Positions 11,366 to 20,982 of a stretch of 64,000 bases of DNA are shown here, piece by piece. Origin of the DNA: Cotesia glomerata (lineage: Eukaryota; Arthropoda; Insecta; Hymenoptera; Braconidae); contig NC_058163.1 of the NCBI RefSeq assembly GCF_020080835.1, forward strand, positions 21,045,904 through 21,109,903. Direction: 5' to 3'. The notes under the pieces were generated by a model. That model ran no database searches. It saw nothing but the letters and a program-made list of their open reading frames with translations, and was not told the DNA's origin. Both the position numbers and the translations under genes were made by a program. Position 1 is the first letter of the stretch. Each line of letters begins with the position of its first letter.

Positions 11366-14300
11366 CTGAAAAAATAAAATCAAAAATTAATTTTTAAAAT
11401 GATGCTTGTCAGCTGACAGTCAATTTTAAAAATTCATTACAATAAAAAAATACTTTAAAAAATTTCTAGTAATATTTTTTTTTTAATTTTCACGTGGAAT
11501 TTTTCAATTAAATTTTTTTCATAGCAATTGCTAAAAAATTTCTGATGTCAGTTTTTAGGTAGATTTCGTAGAAATCAATCTTTTGCATTGGTCCTCATGT
11601 CGGGATTTACTCGGAATTTTGTCGTAATGTCTCTTAACTAGTCGAGTAAAGCTCAAAAATAACGTTAATTAAAAAATTCATATAAGTATGTAATATAACG
11701 CGGGATGTTGCCGCGATTGTGTCTACAGTTCTTGACGGATCTAGATGAAATTTCTTACACATATTCTTTGAATAATATCCTTGAATGAGTTCAAAGATGA
11801 GCGAAATCCATCAATAAGTTTAGAAATGGCAGCTCTTCAAAATTATCAAAATAGTGAAAATCACGTTTTCGGTGACTTCACTGATGTATAAATTTTGATT
11901 AAAAAGAGATGGCTAATTTTTGATAAATTCATGTGAAAGCTCATGAAACTGCGTTCAATTTGACGTATATAACATTGATATTTTGACCATTTTTAGTTAT
12001 TTTATCAAAGTTAAGAGTTCTATTGAACCATTTTCAGGCAATGTGTACTGCAACCGACTTATGAATGTTATTCTGTCGAGAATTCTCAACAGATCCTAAT
12101 GAAATTTAGTATACAAACTCCTTAGACAATTAGTTTGCATGAGCCTTAAAATGAGCGAAATCCTTCGATTAGTTCAGAAATAGTAGCTCTTCAAAATGAT
12201 CAAAATAATAAAAATTACGTTTTTGGTGACTTTATTTATGTATAACTTTTAATAGCAAAAAGATAGCTGATTTTTGATAAATTCATGTGAAATCTCACAA
12301 AATTACTTCTAATTTGACGTAGGGTAAAAGACCGCATTAGAGGCGGGGACCTCATTACTGACACTTTCTTTGATTTTGGTACTTATTCAATTAATGAAAT
12401 CATTAATTTCAATAATGAATATATTATTTCTAATCTTCAAGATCTTTAGATCGAAAAAATTTTTAATTTTTATTCCAAGTAGAAAATTTTTTCATTGAAA
12501 GAAAAAGTGCCACTAATGGGGTCTTTTACCTTATATAACATTAACTTTTTGACAATTATTAGTTATTATTTTATCGAAGTTAACCCGTAGTGGTCATTAT
12601 GGGTCTAGATGACTCCAGGCAATTTTTGAGTTGCTCCTGCTCCGAAGGTATCATTCAAAATGGTATCTGTGGTAGCATCTATTATTGTTTAAAGATTTTT
12701 TCAGATTCATGAAAATTTACGATTTCAATTGCACAAATAAATATACTTTTTGAAAAGCTCGACATGACACCACTTTTTTTTTTCAAAGTATGCGATATCC
12801 GGAGTAGAAACCCGGAGGTCATTTTCATTTATCTTAAAAAATGAAGTTTTTAGTAAAAAAAGTCAAATTTTTCGAAATTTGACTTTCTCAAATTTTTTTT
12901 ATGATTAAACAATTAAAAAAAAATTAAAAAACGATTGAGTTATTCAACGGAAGTGTTAAGAATCACTCTGATGTACGGCTTGAGTGAAAATATTGAAAAG
13001 AACGCAAGTAGCAACAATTTTTTTCGTGCATGGGTTCAACTAGACCCAGTATGACCACTACGTTATTTTTAAGAAGTGTGACTACTACGGGTTAAGAGTT
13101 CAATTAAACCATTTTCAGGCAATCTTTAATACAACCTACTATATGTATGTTAAAATAAATTTCATTCCAATAAATGTCAAACGAAAGTTATTGAGACAAG
13201 ATGATAATTCATTCTATGAAATCTACCTTCCATATCGGGTGTGGCCGAATGGTGTCTTTTTTTATTTTTAAATATTAAAAAATAAATTAATAACCTTATC
13301 ATTTTTAGCATCAGGATGTCTGTCATCTTGCCGAGACTCTTTTCTCGTTAAAACAACGGGAGGAATCGTCACTAGTAACTTGGGAACATCAGGAAGAGGA
13401 GCTGGTTGCTGCCAGGACTCATGGAGCTGCCTGGGGTAGTAAGGATCGTACCGTTCCGGATCAAGGTAAGGAGTTTCATCAGGATTATCACCCCCAGGCC
13501 TTTTATGATTAAAAATATGCTGGCGTTCCGCGTAGTGCGGCATCAGACCGTTGTCTTTCGGATTTACAGGGAAAGCATCTTTGTTAAAAGGTGTCTGTTG
13601 GTCGTACATCTGCCGATAGTCCCAGGCGTTAACATAGCCAGGCCCGTAGTTGGGCACTTGAGGCAGAGGATACTGGACACCCTGCTGGGGATAAACCTGG
13701 TGCCAGGTTTTGGCCAGCTCGGGATTCCCGTACAAAGGTGGGTATTTATGATGAAGAGGATACTTGAGCTCGTGGGCCGGAACCGGAGGCTCTGGAGGCG
13801 GGGGAGGTGGTCTGGGCGGTCCGGCAACGGGGGGAGACGTGGATTTTTCCGTCGGACACCCCAGGTCGCTGGCCTCGTCAGAAGCGTCCGAACACTGGGG
13901 AATCCCGTCGCAGACGTTGTAAATTGCTATGCAGTCGTGGGAGCTGCGACACTCGTACTGGTTTCGGCTGCATTCAGGCTTTATTGGTTGAGAGGTGGTC
14001 GAGATTGGTTTTATCACCACTGGAATTTCCGTCGCTGACTGGACTACTATTGACGCTGGCGTGAACGAGTATTCCAGCGGTCTCTCCACCATTTTTCTCA
14101 GGGACTTCAGCTCGTGTTCCTGTTGACTATGACGCATTTGCTCCTCCAAGTGCGTATGAGATCTGATGTTCAGATTCGTCAACACTGCGCTGCTGTAATT
14201 TACGTGACTGGTAAATTTACATTTGAAGTCGTGAGGTGGCCCGCAATGGAATAAATAACAGCTTCCCTGTTTCTGGGAAATGTTTACATCGTTAGTTTTT

Positions 14301-17300
14301 TTTTTTAAATAATTTGTTTTGGTACAATGACGAAGTTGGGTCAAGGCTGGTTATGACATCTTTAGAAAAAAATTGAGGAGAATTCATTTTTTATAAAGTA
14401 AAAAAATGAAAGAAAAAATTTATTACTCTAGTGTAATTTTTATAAAATTTTATTATTAAATTAATCTAAATTTTTTTCTAAAACGTCAATATTTAAGAAA
14501 GTAAAGTTCTAAAGCGTCAATATTTAAGAAAGTATAGTGCAATTCAACAAAAGTCATTATTTAATTAAACAAAATTTGAAAAAGGCCTTGATTTGAATTT
14601 GTGCTTTTTCATGGTTTCATATCATTTTCACCAATAGTCAATTTCTGATGATAAGTATTTAGGCTGCATTCGAAATTGCTCTATCTCTAGATACATAATT
14701 AATAAATGACCTTGTATCTTATGAATTATTGACATTTTTAAATATATAAGCTCATCCCGACATTACACTCATCGAGACCTTTCATTTGAGTACCCACATC
14801 AATTTTTCATATATTTATATATATGTATATATGAAAAATATATCAAAAATGCATGTGGGTACTTAAATAAAAGCTCTTGATGAGTGTAACATTGAAATGA
14901 GTTTATATCCTTAAAATATATATTATATATAGTAGACTGCGTCAGAATAAAAAAACTTTTTTTTTTTTTTGAGTAAATACATCTAAAAAGTTTCTTTGTT
15001 AGACCAAAAAAAACCTCCTAAAAGATGAGCTTGATATCTTGAAAATTGAGCTGGCGCATGGGGGGGGGGTCCCCTTTCCCATTTAAAATACATTGAAAAA
15101 AAATTTTTTTCTGTATTTTCATTGTTAATCGTCAAAAAATTATTTTTTTCAAATTTTCCTTTTCGTTATCTAGTAGGAAATTAAATTTTCTACAAAAAAG
15201 GTCTCTTTCATTTTTTCGCTAAAATGCATAAGAAAAAAGTTACAGGGCTTTAAAAAACGAAAATTATAAAAAGTCAAAAATAACTTTTTTTTTTGTTTTT
15301 CGAAAACAAATTATTTTATTTCGTAAAATTCTTTACTTAATTTATCTATATTCAGTCTGTCAATTATATCTAATTTTGATCTATATATAGAAGAAAAAAA
15401 AATATATTTATTTTTATTATATTTTTATATTATATATGGGGCATTCCATGCCAAATCGACCACTTTTGAACCCGACCCTTTTCGATTTTTCTAAAATTTT
15501 GGTATCTTTCTCTACCCTATTGAAAACAATAGAATTTTTTATTGTTTATAGAATTTTTAGATACGAAAATAATAAAGTGCGGAAAAATAATTCAATGTTT
15601 TTTTTAATTTTTTATCTAACTTTATTGGAAATTAATCAAATGTTATCGATAATTGTCACTTTTAATTTTTGTTTTTATTTTTTTTTTCTCAGATTTTAAA
15701 GTTTTCAAGATCTGCTAAAAATTTTTCAGTGGTATAAAAAAAAACAAACATTTAAAAAAAAATTTTTTTTTTTCATTTCTAAAAAAAAATAGAAAGAAAA
15801 AAATACCACTGAAAATTTCAGGAAATTCGCAGAAAATACTGAAGTTTTTTATAAAAAAAAAAAAAATCGAAAATCAAAAATGTCAATCATCCTGAAATTT
15901 TCGTTTATTTCGAAAATTTTCAAAAAAAAAACGCTGAATATGAATGCGAATTATTATTTTTATTTTTTTTCTAAAAAGTACATTTAAAAACAAAAATTTC
16001 AATATAAAAGTCATCCCAATAAGTTAATTTTCAAAAAATTTATGGTTATTTAACAAAAAAAAAGCTGTCTTTTTTAAATAACTCGTAACTTTTTTTTGGT
16101 TGGGTAAAAAAATTTGAAAAAATTCTAAAAATTGTTTTCAATAGGGTAGAGAAAGACACCAAAATTTCAGAAAAATCGAAAAGCGTCGGGTTCAAAAGTG
16201 GTCGATTTGGCATGGAATGCTCCATATATAATATAAAAATATAATAAAAATAAATATAATTTTTTTTTCTATATATAGATCCAATTTAGATATGATTGAC
16301 CGGCTGAATATAGATAAATTAAGTAAAGAATTTTACGGAATAAAATAATTTGTTGTCGAAAACATAAAAAAAAGTTATTTTTGACTTTTTATAATTTTCG
16401 TTTTTTAAAGCCCTGTAACTTTTTTCCTATGCATTTTAGCGAAAAAATGAAAGAGGCCTTTTTTGTAGAAAATTTAATTTCCTACTAGATAACAAAAAGA
16501 GAGATTTAAAAAAAATTTTTTTTGACGATTTACAATGAAAATACAGAAAAAAGTTTTTTTTCAATGTATTTTAAATGGGAAAGGGGACCCCCCCCCCCCA
16601 TGCACCAGCTCAATTTTCAAGATATCAAGCTCATCTTTTAGGAGGTTTTTTTTAGTCTAACGAAGAAACTTTTTAGATGTATTTAGTCAAAAAAAAAAAA
16701 AAAAGTTTTTTTATTCTGACGCAGTCTAATATATATGTATAGATGAAAAATATATCAAAAATGCATGTGGGTACTCAAATAAAAGCTTTTGATGAGTGTA
16801 ACATCGGGATGAGCTTATATTTTTAAAAACGTCAATAATTAAGAAAGTACATTGCAATTTAATTAAAAATTATTATTTAATAACGCAATATTTTATTTAT
16901 TTATAGTTCACAAGTCACAGCAGTCACATAGTGACTGCAAGGTTGCTAGTATTAATAAATTTCATACTAAACTATTGAAGAAATTTTTTCTATAATCAGA
17001 ACTTTAAAAAACATTCTATTAATTATTATTAAAAAAAAAATCTAGAAAAAGTCTAGAAAAAATTATCCAATTATTTTGATCTCAAATAATTTTTTTATTT
17101 TTAATTAATTTTTTAAAATATTGATTAAATTTTTTAGATACTTATTGAGTTAAATTATGACTTAAAATTTTTTAAATTTTATTCTTGCAAATTTAAAAAA
17201 TAACTAACAATTTAAAAAATTTACATACAACTATGTTCTCATTTTTTCTTAAAATAAGAATTTTAATAAAAAAATTTTTCATGATAAATAATAAATCATG

Positions 17301-17727
17301 ATTTTTAAAAAATTTTCATTTAATTGTTTTTTTAATAAATAATTTAATTGTATCAAATTTTATGAAACTATGTAAGTACAATAATGAGATTATATTAATC
17401 CAATATTAAATGATAAAATTTTTCCGAATAAAATGAAGAAATAAAAACCTTTTCTTCAAAGACAAAAACATCGCACTCGTTGGTCTTGCAACAAAGTTTC
17501 AAACAATCTTGTCGATTGTCCAGCTCGGCCTCCATCAGATACTTGGCCCCGAGAGCTAGTGAGTCTTGGGTCCGTATTATTTTATCCGTGTGGACCGCAA
17601 AACTGTCCAGGCAAATTTGCACATCGTCTTCCGAGAATTTTCCCGTTTGGACCAACAAATTTTCACTGTTTGCAAAATTTAATATCACTACTAATTTGAT
17701 AAAAATACAAAAGTCTAAATAAAACAT
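10943..17727 (-). CDS. LRP11-like MANSC/LDLa membrane protein (gene)
   Basis: Three coding exons on the minus strand (17449-17727, 13295-14272, 10943-11365), all joined in phase 0, give 559 residues. Residues 1-21 are a hydrophobic signal peptide. Residues ~30-115 form a MANSC domain: Cys39, the DCLKLCC motif at 74-80, Cys85, and after the splice GSCYLFHCG with Cys98, 103 and 111. Residues 194-232 are an LDL-receptor class A repeat with six Cys and the calcium-binding CDG...CSDASDE signature. A proline-rich stretch follows at ~240-258, then a Pro/Tyr-rich stalk, a charged Lys/Glu segment, a transmembrane helix at ~510-532, a basic stop-transfer and a tail ending DADYLVNGMYL. This order (MANSC, LDLa, one TM) is that of LRP11/MANSC1-type proteins, whose function in insects is poorly known. 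A type I cell-surface protein is the safe inference. All splice sites are GT/AG. Confidence 0.85.
12322..12531. mobile_element. 210-bp TA-flanked MITE
   Basis: The terminal inverted repeats are GGGTAAAAGACC / GGTCTTTTACC. They lie between TA dinucleotides that the uninterrupted copy of the host repeat (GACGTATATAACATT near 11970) has only once. TA duplication suggests mobilisation by a Tc1/mariner-type transposase. No ORF. Confidence 0.75.
12584..13092. mobile_element. 509-bp piggyBac-like MITE (TTAA target)
   Basis: Starts CCCGTAGTGGTCA and ends TGACTACTACGGG, flanked by TTAA on both sides (12580-12583, 13093-13096). The paralogous empty site at about 12010 reads GTTAAGAG with a single TTAA. 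CCC...GGG ends plus TTAA duplication are the piggyBac signature. Subterminal inverted motifs (GGGTCTAGATGACTCC / CAACTAGACCCAGTATG) are also present. It has no coding capacity. Confidence 0.8.
13295..14272 (-). CDS. LRP11-like gene, coding exon 2
   Basis: The acceptor is TTTCCCAG|AAACAG and the donor AAG|GTTATT. It encodes residues 94-419: the end of the MANSC domain (KQGSCYLFHCG), an N-glycosylatable NYSS site, a coiled Gln/Glu/Arg stretch (HLEEQMRHSQQEHEL), the LDLa repeat, the proline-rich stretch and a Pro/Tyr/Gln-rich stalk (QVYPQQGVQYPLPQVP). GC content is clearly above the surrounding DNA, as expected for a conserved exon. Confidence 0.87.
14585..14932. repeat. Palindromic repeat unit, left half
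   Basis: A palindrome-type repeat unit: ATAAGCTCATCCCGACATTA...GTACCCACATCAATTTTTCATATAT followed by the reverse complement (ATATATGAAAAATATATC...GCATGTGGGTACTTA...GATGAGTGTAACATTG). It continues after the insertion at 16729-16870. The same family forms an array at 42.9-44.3 kb. Confidence 0.7.
14935..16726. mobile_element. 1.8-kb foldback element
   Basis: Ends GACTGCGTCAGAATAAAAAA / TTTTTTATTCTGACGCAGTC between TA dinucleotides (14933-14934, 16727-16728). Almost the whole length is one inverted repeat with its centre near 15830. Matched landmarks include the G10/C11 homopolymers at ~15061 and ~16591 and the CATTCCATGCCAAATCGACC pair at 15443 and 16216. No ORF is conserved. It sits inside a palindromic repeat unit in intron 1 of the LRP11-like gene. 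An internal element with GGGGCATTCCATG ends (15438-16223) may have inserted first. Confidence 0.75.
15438..16223. mobile_element. GGGGCATTCCATG-ended element inside the foldback
   Basis: Starts GGGGCATTCCATGCC and ends GGCATGGAATGCTCC. The same ends, GGGGCATTCCAT, bound the unrelated-length element at 23438-24333, so they behave as a terminal repeat in their own right. The flanks are also palindromic here, so the nesting order cannot be settled by eye. Confidence 0.5.
16729..16870. repeat. Palindromic repeat unit, right half
   Basis: Continuation of the unit at 14585-14932 after the foldback: GAAAAATATATCAAAAATGC, GTGGGTACTCAAAT and GATGAGTGTAACATCGGGATG match the right halves of the units at 43-44 kb. 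Confidence 0.65.
17449..17727 (-). CDS. LRP11-like gene, coding exon 1
   Basis: Starts at a true ATG (17725-17727), preceded by AACGTC, and ends at GAAGAAAAG|GTTTTT. It encodes residues 1-93: the signal peptide and the first half of the MANSC domain (Cys39, 75, 79, 80, 85). The donor is weak (GTTTTT), but the downstream exon completes the domain in frame. Confidence 0.85.
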
Positions 17728-17850
17728 GACGTTTGTGTTGTCGACGCCAAAATACTGACTCAGCGCGCAGGTCCCCGAGCATTAGGAACGATCAATAATC
17801 GCTTCCATAATCATCTGCTCCTCGAGCATATTTATATTTACATTTTATAA
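17728..17850 (-). promoter_or_regulatory. Candidate promoter/5'UTR of the LRP11-like gene
   Basis: The ~100 bp upstream of the ATG is far richer in GC than the flanks. On the minus strand it contains an arthropod-type initiator TCAGT at 17756-17760 (in GACTCAGTATTTTGG), 29 bp before the ATG, and an AATATAAATA at about 17829-17838. The spacing between the two (about 70 bp) is too long for a standard TATA/initiator pair, so only the initiator is suggestive. Confidence 0.3.
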
Positions 17851-18737
17851 TTATATTATACATTTTAAAATTTATTTAACCAACAATTTTTTTAAATTCA
17901 TGCTGGTAATTTTTTTTTAACTTGAAGTTGTCTTTTTAATAATAAAGAAGAAATATAAACATAATTGATATTAATAAATAATTAAAAATGAGGTTCATTA
18001 ATTGAGCATTTATTTAGTTATTTTTTATTAAATTGTTTAACAATATTTATAATTAATGATCAGATTTTTATAAATAAATTAAATTTTAATCATATATATT
18101 CTTCACACTCAATAATGTCAATTAAAAAAATTTTATTTGTATGAATAAATATTTATAGCTGTTAGATGAGTCGCTGAGAAATTAAATATTTAATAAATTA
18201 TTCTCGCCGTAATTTAAAATAATTAATCAGTAAATAATCAATTGATCTGTAAAAAAACTCAGTAGTAAAAGTCATTGTGTCAGCGACACAATGACAATCC
18301 CGGTATAGTACTTTCAATTATCATGATTGCACATGCCCTTGAAGTAATTATGGGTGTAAAAATACAAACTGAATATTTAAAAAAATCTAATTAATATTTT
18401 CTGCTGACAATTGGCATTGACTCTTCATTATTTTATTGTCTATTAAATTTTAATTGCTTTTTCTTTAATTTATTTATAAAAATTTTACTACCTATTTTTT
18501 ACACCTTTATAATTAAGTAATTTTTTTTTCAGTTAAATAAATAAATGAATAGTTAATTAATTTATTTTTTTTGAATTTTTAGCTTTTATTTCGACGCAAT
18601 GTCATTTTATTCTTAACTTATTTTTTTCAGTTTTCAGTCGATGAATTTTATTTTTAAAAAAATATTTCTTAGATTTTTTTTGTTTTTTCCTTTTAATTAT
18701 AAAAGTAAACAATTTTAAATATTATTTTTTTTTTCAG
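17851..18737. other. Intergenic AT-rich DNA
   Basis: No gene recognised. A perfect 11-bp inverted repeat with a 3-base loop (GTCATTGTGTC-AGC-GACACAATGAC) lies at about 18275-18299, next to a GC-richer patch (CCCGGTATAGTA). The rest is A/T runs. Confidence 0.5.
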
Positions 18738-18817
18738 ATAAATATTCCCCTAAAGTTAAAAGATTGTTATCAGCACCACTTTTCAACAATGACAAAATTC
18801 TAAATGATTCATCTGAG
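18738..18817 (+). CDS. Orphan exon-like segment
   Basis: A pyrimidine-rich tract ending TTTTTTTTTTCAG precedes, and GAG|GTAAGT follows: textbook acceptor and donor enclosing 80 bp. Only one of the three frames is open (phase 2). It encodes about 26 residues beginning KYSPKVKRLLSAPLFNND, with mixed composition unlike the surrounding A/T-rich DNA. I found no convincing partner exon upstream or downstream on the plus strand. It could be an internal exon of a divergently transcribed gene, a decayed exon or chance. I do not recognise the peptide. Confidence 0.3.
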
Positions 18818-18910
18818 GTAAGTTAAATGCTAGCACACTTGTGGTGTGCAATTTTCAGTATGAATATAAAAAATTTCAAGAATAAATGACATAAATTTAA
18901 AAACATCAAT

Positions 18911-19946
18911 TACCCGATTAAAAAAAGCTGAAAATTTTTACTGAAGTAAAAATGAGTGATTCTCTGTAAGGATGTTTTTTGCTTTCCCGGGCATTTTTTT
19001 ATTAGAAAAATTATTTTGTAGCTAAAAAAAATTTATTACGAAAGTAAAAAAACATTTCTATTTGGAGCATTGAAAACTAAAATGAAATCAATTTTGGTTT
19101 TTTTGCTATAAATTCGTAAACCACCGAAATAACAGTCCCCTGGGCTGTCCCTTTCCCAAAATTGAAACTTTAAGATTAAATTTTAAGTTATTCGTTTATA
19201 ATATATAATTTGGTCCATAATGTTTATAAACTTAATTAGTTAACTAACAATCTTCTTCAATAAAAAGTACCAAAAATTAATTTGTTTCATTAAATTGATT
19301 AAACCAAAGTTTGTCCCAGGCGTTTAAGAACAGTCCCCTGGCAGAAGTTCAAAGCCAAAAAAAAAAGTCCAGCGTGCTATTTTATGTTCTGTAAGGTTTA
19401 TAAGGACCTAACTAGTCTTGAGTTAATATCATAGGACTGTTAGCGCTTTATCGCCATTTTATTTAGTGTCAAAGCACCGTTTGTTCTGGAAATATGTGTC
19501 TGGGCCACTTCAAAACTCAGTCCCCCGGCAATTATTTTTATTTATAATTTATTTATAAAATTGGATCCATAAGTCTTAATATTATTCTAATTAATGTAAA
19601 CATTTATTGAGAACTTGAAAAGTCGAATGCATTGAAATAGTTTGCTTGATTTTTCTCAATTTGATAAAAAAACAGTCCCCTGGCAAACAGTCCCCTGTCA
19701 TGTTATATGTCAAAAAATACACAAATATCGAAAAAAAAAAAATTAAATTGGCTGTATATTTATTATCATTAAGCTGATAGTTTTATAGCTCTTGTTAATT
19801 TTTTTTCTAATAAAATCAAAAATAATTTGGTCGGACAATTTTGTACAGATTTAAGACGTCCTTACAGAGAATCACCCAAATATTCTTTTTAAAAAATATT
19901 TATTCTTTCTTCCTAAAAATTTTTCAGCTTTTTTTATACGGGTAAT
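18911..19946. mobile_element. Outer MITE with TACCCG ends
   Basis: TACCCGATTAAAAAAAGCTG (18911) and CAGCTTTTTTTATACGGGTA (ending ~19946) form terminal inverted repeats of about 30 bp that continue into AAAATTTTTA / TAAAAATTTTT. Almost everything between them is the second element at 18954-19877, so the outer MITE is small. Confidence 0.6.
18954..19877. mobile_element. 0.92-kb element with internal CAGTCCCCTGG repeats
   Basis: Terminal inverted repeats GAGTGATTCTCTGTAAGGA (18954) and TCCTTACAGAGAATCACCC (19859-19877). The word CAGTCCCC(T/C)GG or close variants recurs at about 19133, 19331, 19518, 19672 and 19687, all in the same orientation. No ORF of useful length, so it looks like a non-autonomous DNA transposon. 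Superfamily not identified. Confidence 0.65.
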
Positions 19947-20200
19947 ACTTGATATTAATCAAAATTAATTACAAATATAAAACCTCTTATTTTTAAAAAT
20001 TTTTTCTGCACACTTTAAACGCTTAAGCATTGGTGCTTTATTTTTTAACGCTATTTCAACATTTATCAATTTAAATATTCTCACAAACAAATAAAGTGCT
20101 CGTGGAATGCAGAGGTAGAAATAAAAAAATCCGACAAGAGAGCTTTTGTCAAAACTTATTTGAATTCAACTAATTAATTAGTCGTATTAATATTAATCGC

Positions 20201-20352
<152 letters not shown>

Positions 20353-20550
20353 ACCACTAAAATAAATTTTTTTTATAAAAACTCACTCGAAAGTCTTAAT
20401 ATAAATCTCAAAATGAGAAGTTTGTAAAAATATAAAAGTTATTGAGCACAATGAGCATTTAGTTCACTTAAAATACACTCTTATAAAATAAAAATTAATA
20501 ATAATAATGAACGGGAGTAAAAATATGTATAAGCCTAATTAAATAAAAAA

Positions 20551-20982
20551 TTACACTTCGACGATAGGCCTAGCATCCTCTGAATTATGATTCAATAAAA
20601 TGTACGAATCCTTGACGACGAGGGTGCGATGCTGCCCATTTACGATGAACGACGAGCCTCTTCTTATTGTCTTCTTGCCGAGTTCGATGGCTTCTTGCGT
20701 TGTGAGAACGTTGGTGTACGCTTTTATCGTTATCGTACTGAGAGCAACCATACCGACTAGAATAAGTCCGTACGTTATACACGGCACCGCGATGTCCGCG
20801 AAGGTCGTCGCCAGGTATATCCACCTCCTTATTGCGGGGGTCAGCTCATCGATTCCCTCCTCGATCCACATTATCGGGAATACTATGTCCGGAAAATCCT
20901 TAACTGCTGTTATGTCCGACTGTCTTTCTACTTTTAGGTTCAATTGCACTCGCACTTTTCCTTCCACAGGTACTCCTAGTTT
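20551..20982 (-). CDS. Scavenger receptor, last coding exon
   Basis: The acceptor is GAACAG|AAACTAGG and the stop TAA is at 20551-20553. Residues 434-576: the end of the ectodomain (KLGVPVEGKVRVQLNLKVER, FPIMWIEEGIDEL), the second transmembrane helix (ADIAVPCITYGLILVGMVAL), and a 58-residue tail with basic residues (KKTIRRGSS) ending RPIVEV. No dileucine lysosomal signal of the LIMP-2 type is obvious, which favours a plasma-membrane class B receptor. Confidence 0.94.
   Translation of the reverse strand, partial: KLGVPVEGKVRVQLNLKVERQSDITAVKDFPDIVFPIMWIEEGIDELTPAIRRWIYLATTFADIAVPCITYGLILVGMVALSTITIKAYTNVLTTQEAIELGKKTIRRGSSFIVNGQHRTLVVKDSYILLNHNSEDARPIVEV

Larger units (their letters stand above)
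11560..13258. repeat. Repeat block with internal tandem duplication in intron 2
   Basis: A unit of about 350 bp at 11710-12060 is repeated at 12075-13140. Both copies have GATCCTAATGAAATTT-like starts, CAGCTCTTCAAAAT, GTTTTTGGTGACTT, GATAAATTCATGTGAAA and ACCATTTTCAGGCAAT. The second copy is split by two MITEs (12322-12531 and 12584-13092). The outer ends carry TGCATTGGTCCTCATG (11595) and GGCCGAATGG (13245), which recur in the repeats at 32.2-33.5 and 45.6-46.8 kb in the opposite orientation. Confidence 0.6.

Noticed and set aside
13406..14038. 210-codon open frame on the plus strand opposite LRP11-like exon 2
   Set aside because: It is the antisense shadow of a GC-rich exon: the minus strand carries MANSC and LDLa motifs with proper splice sites, while this frame is low-complexity Arg/Gly/Val.
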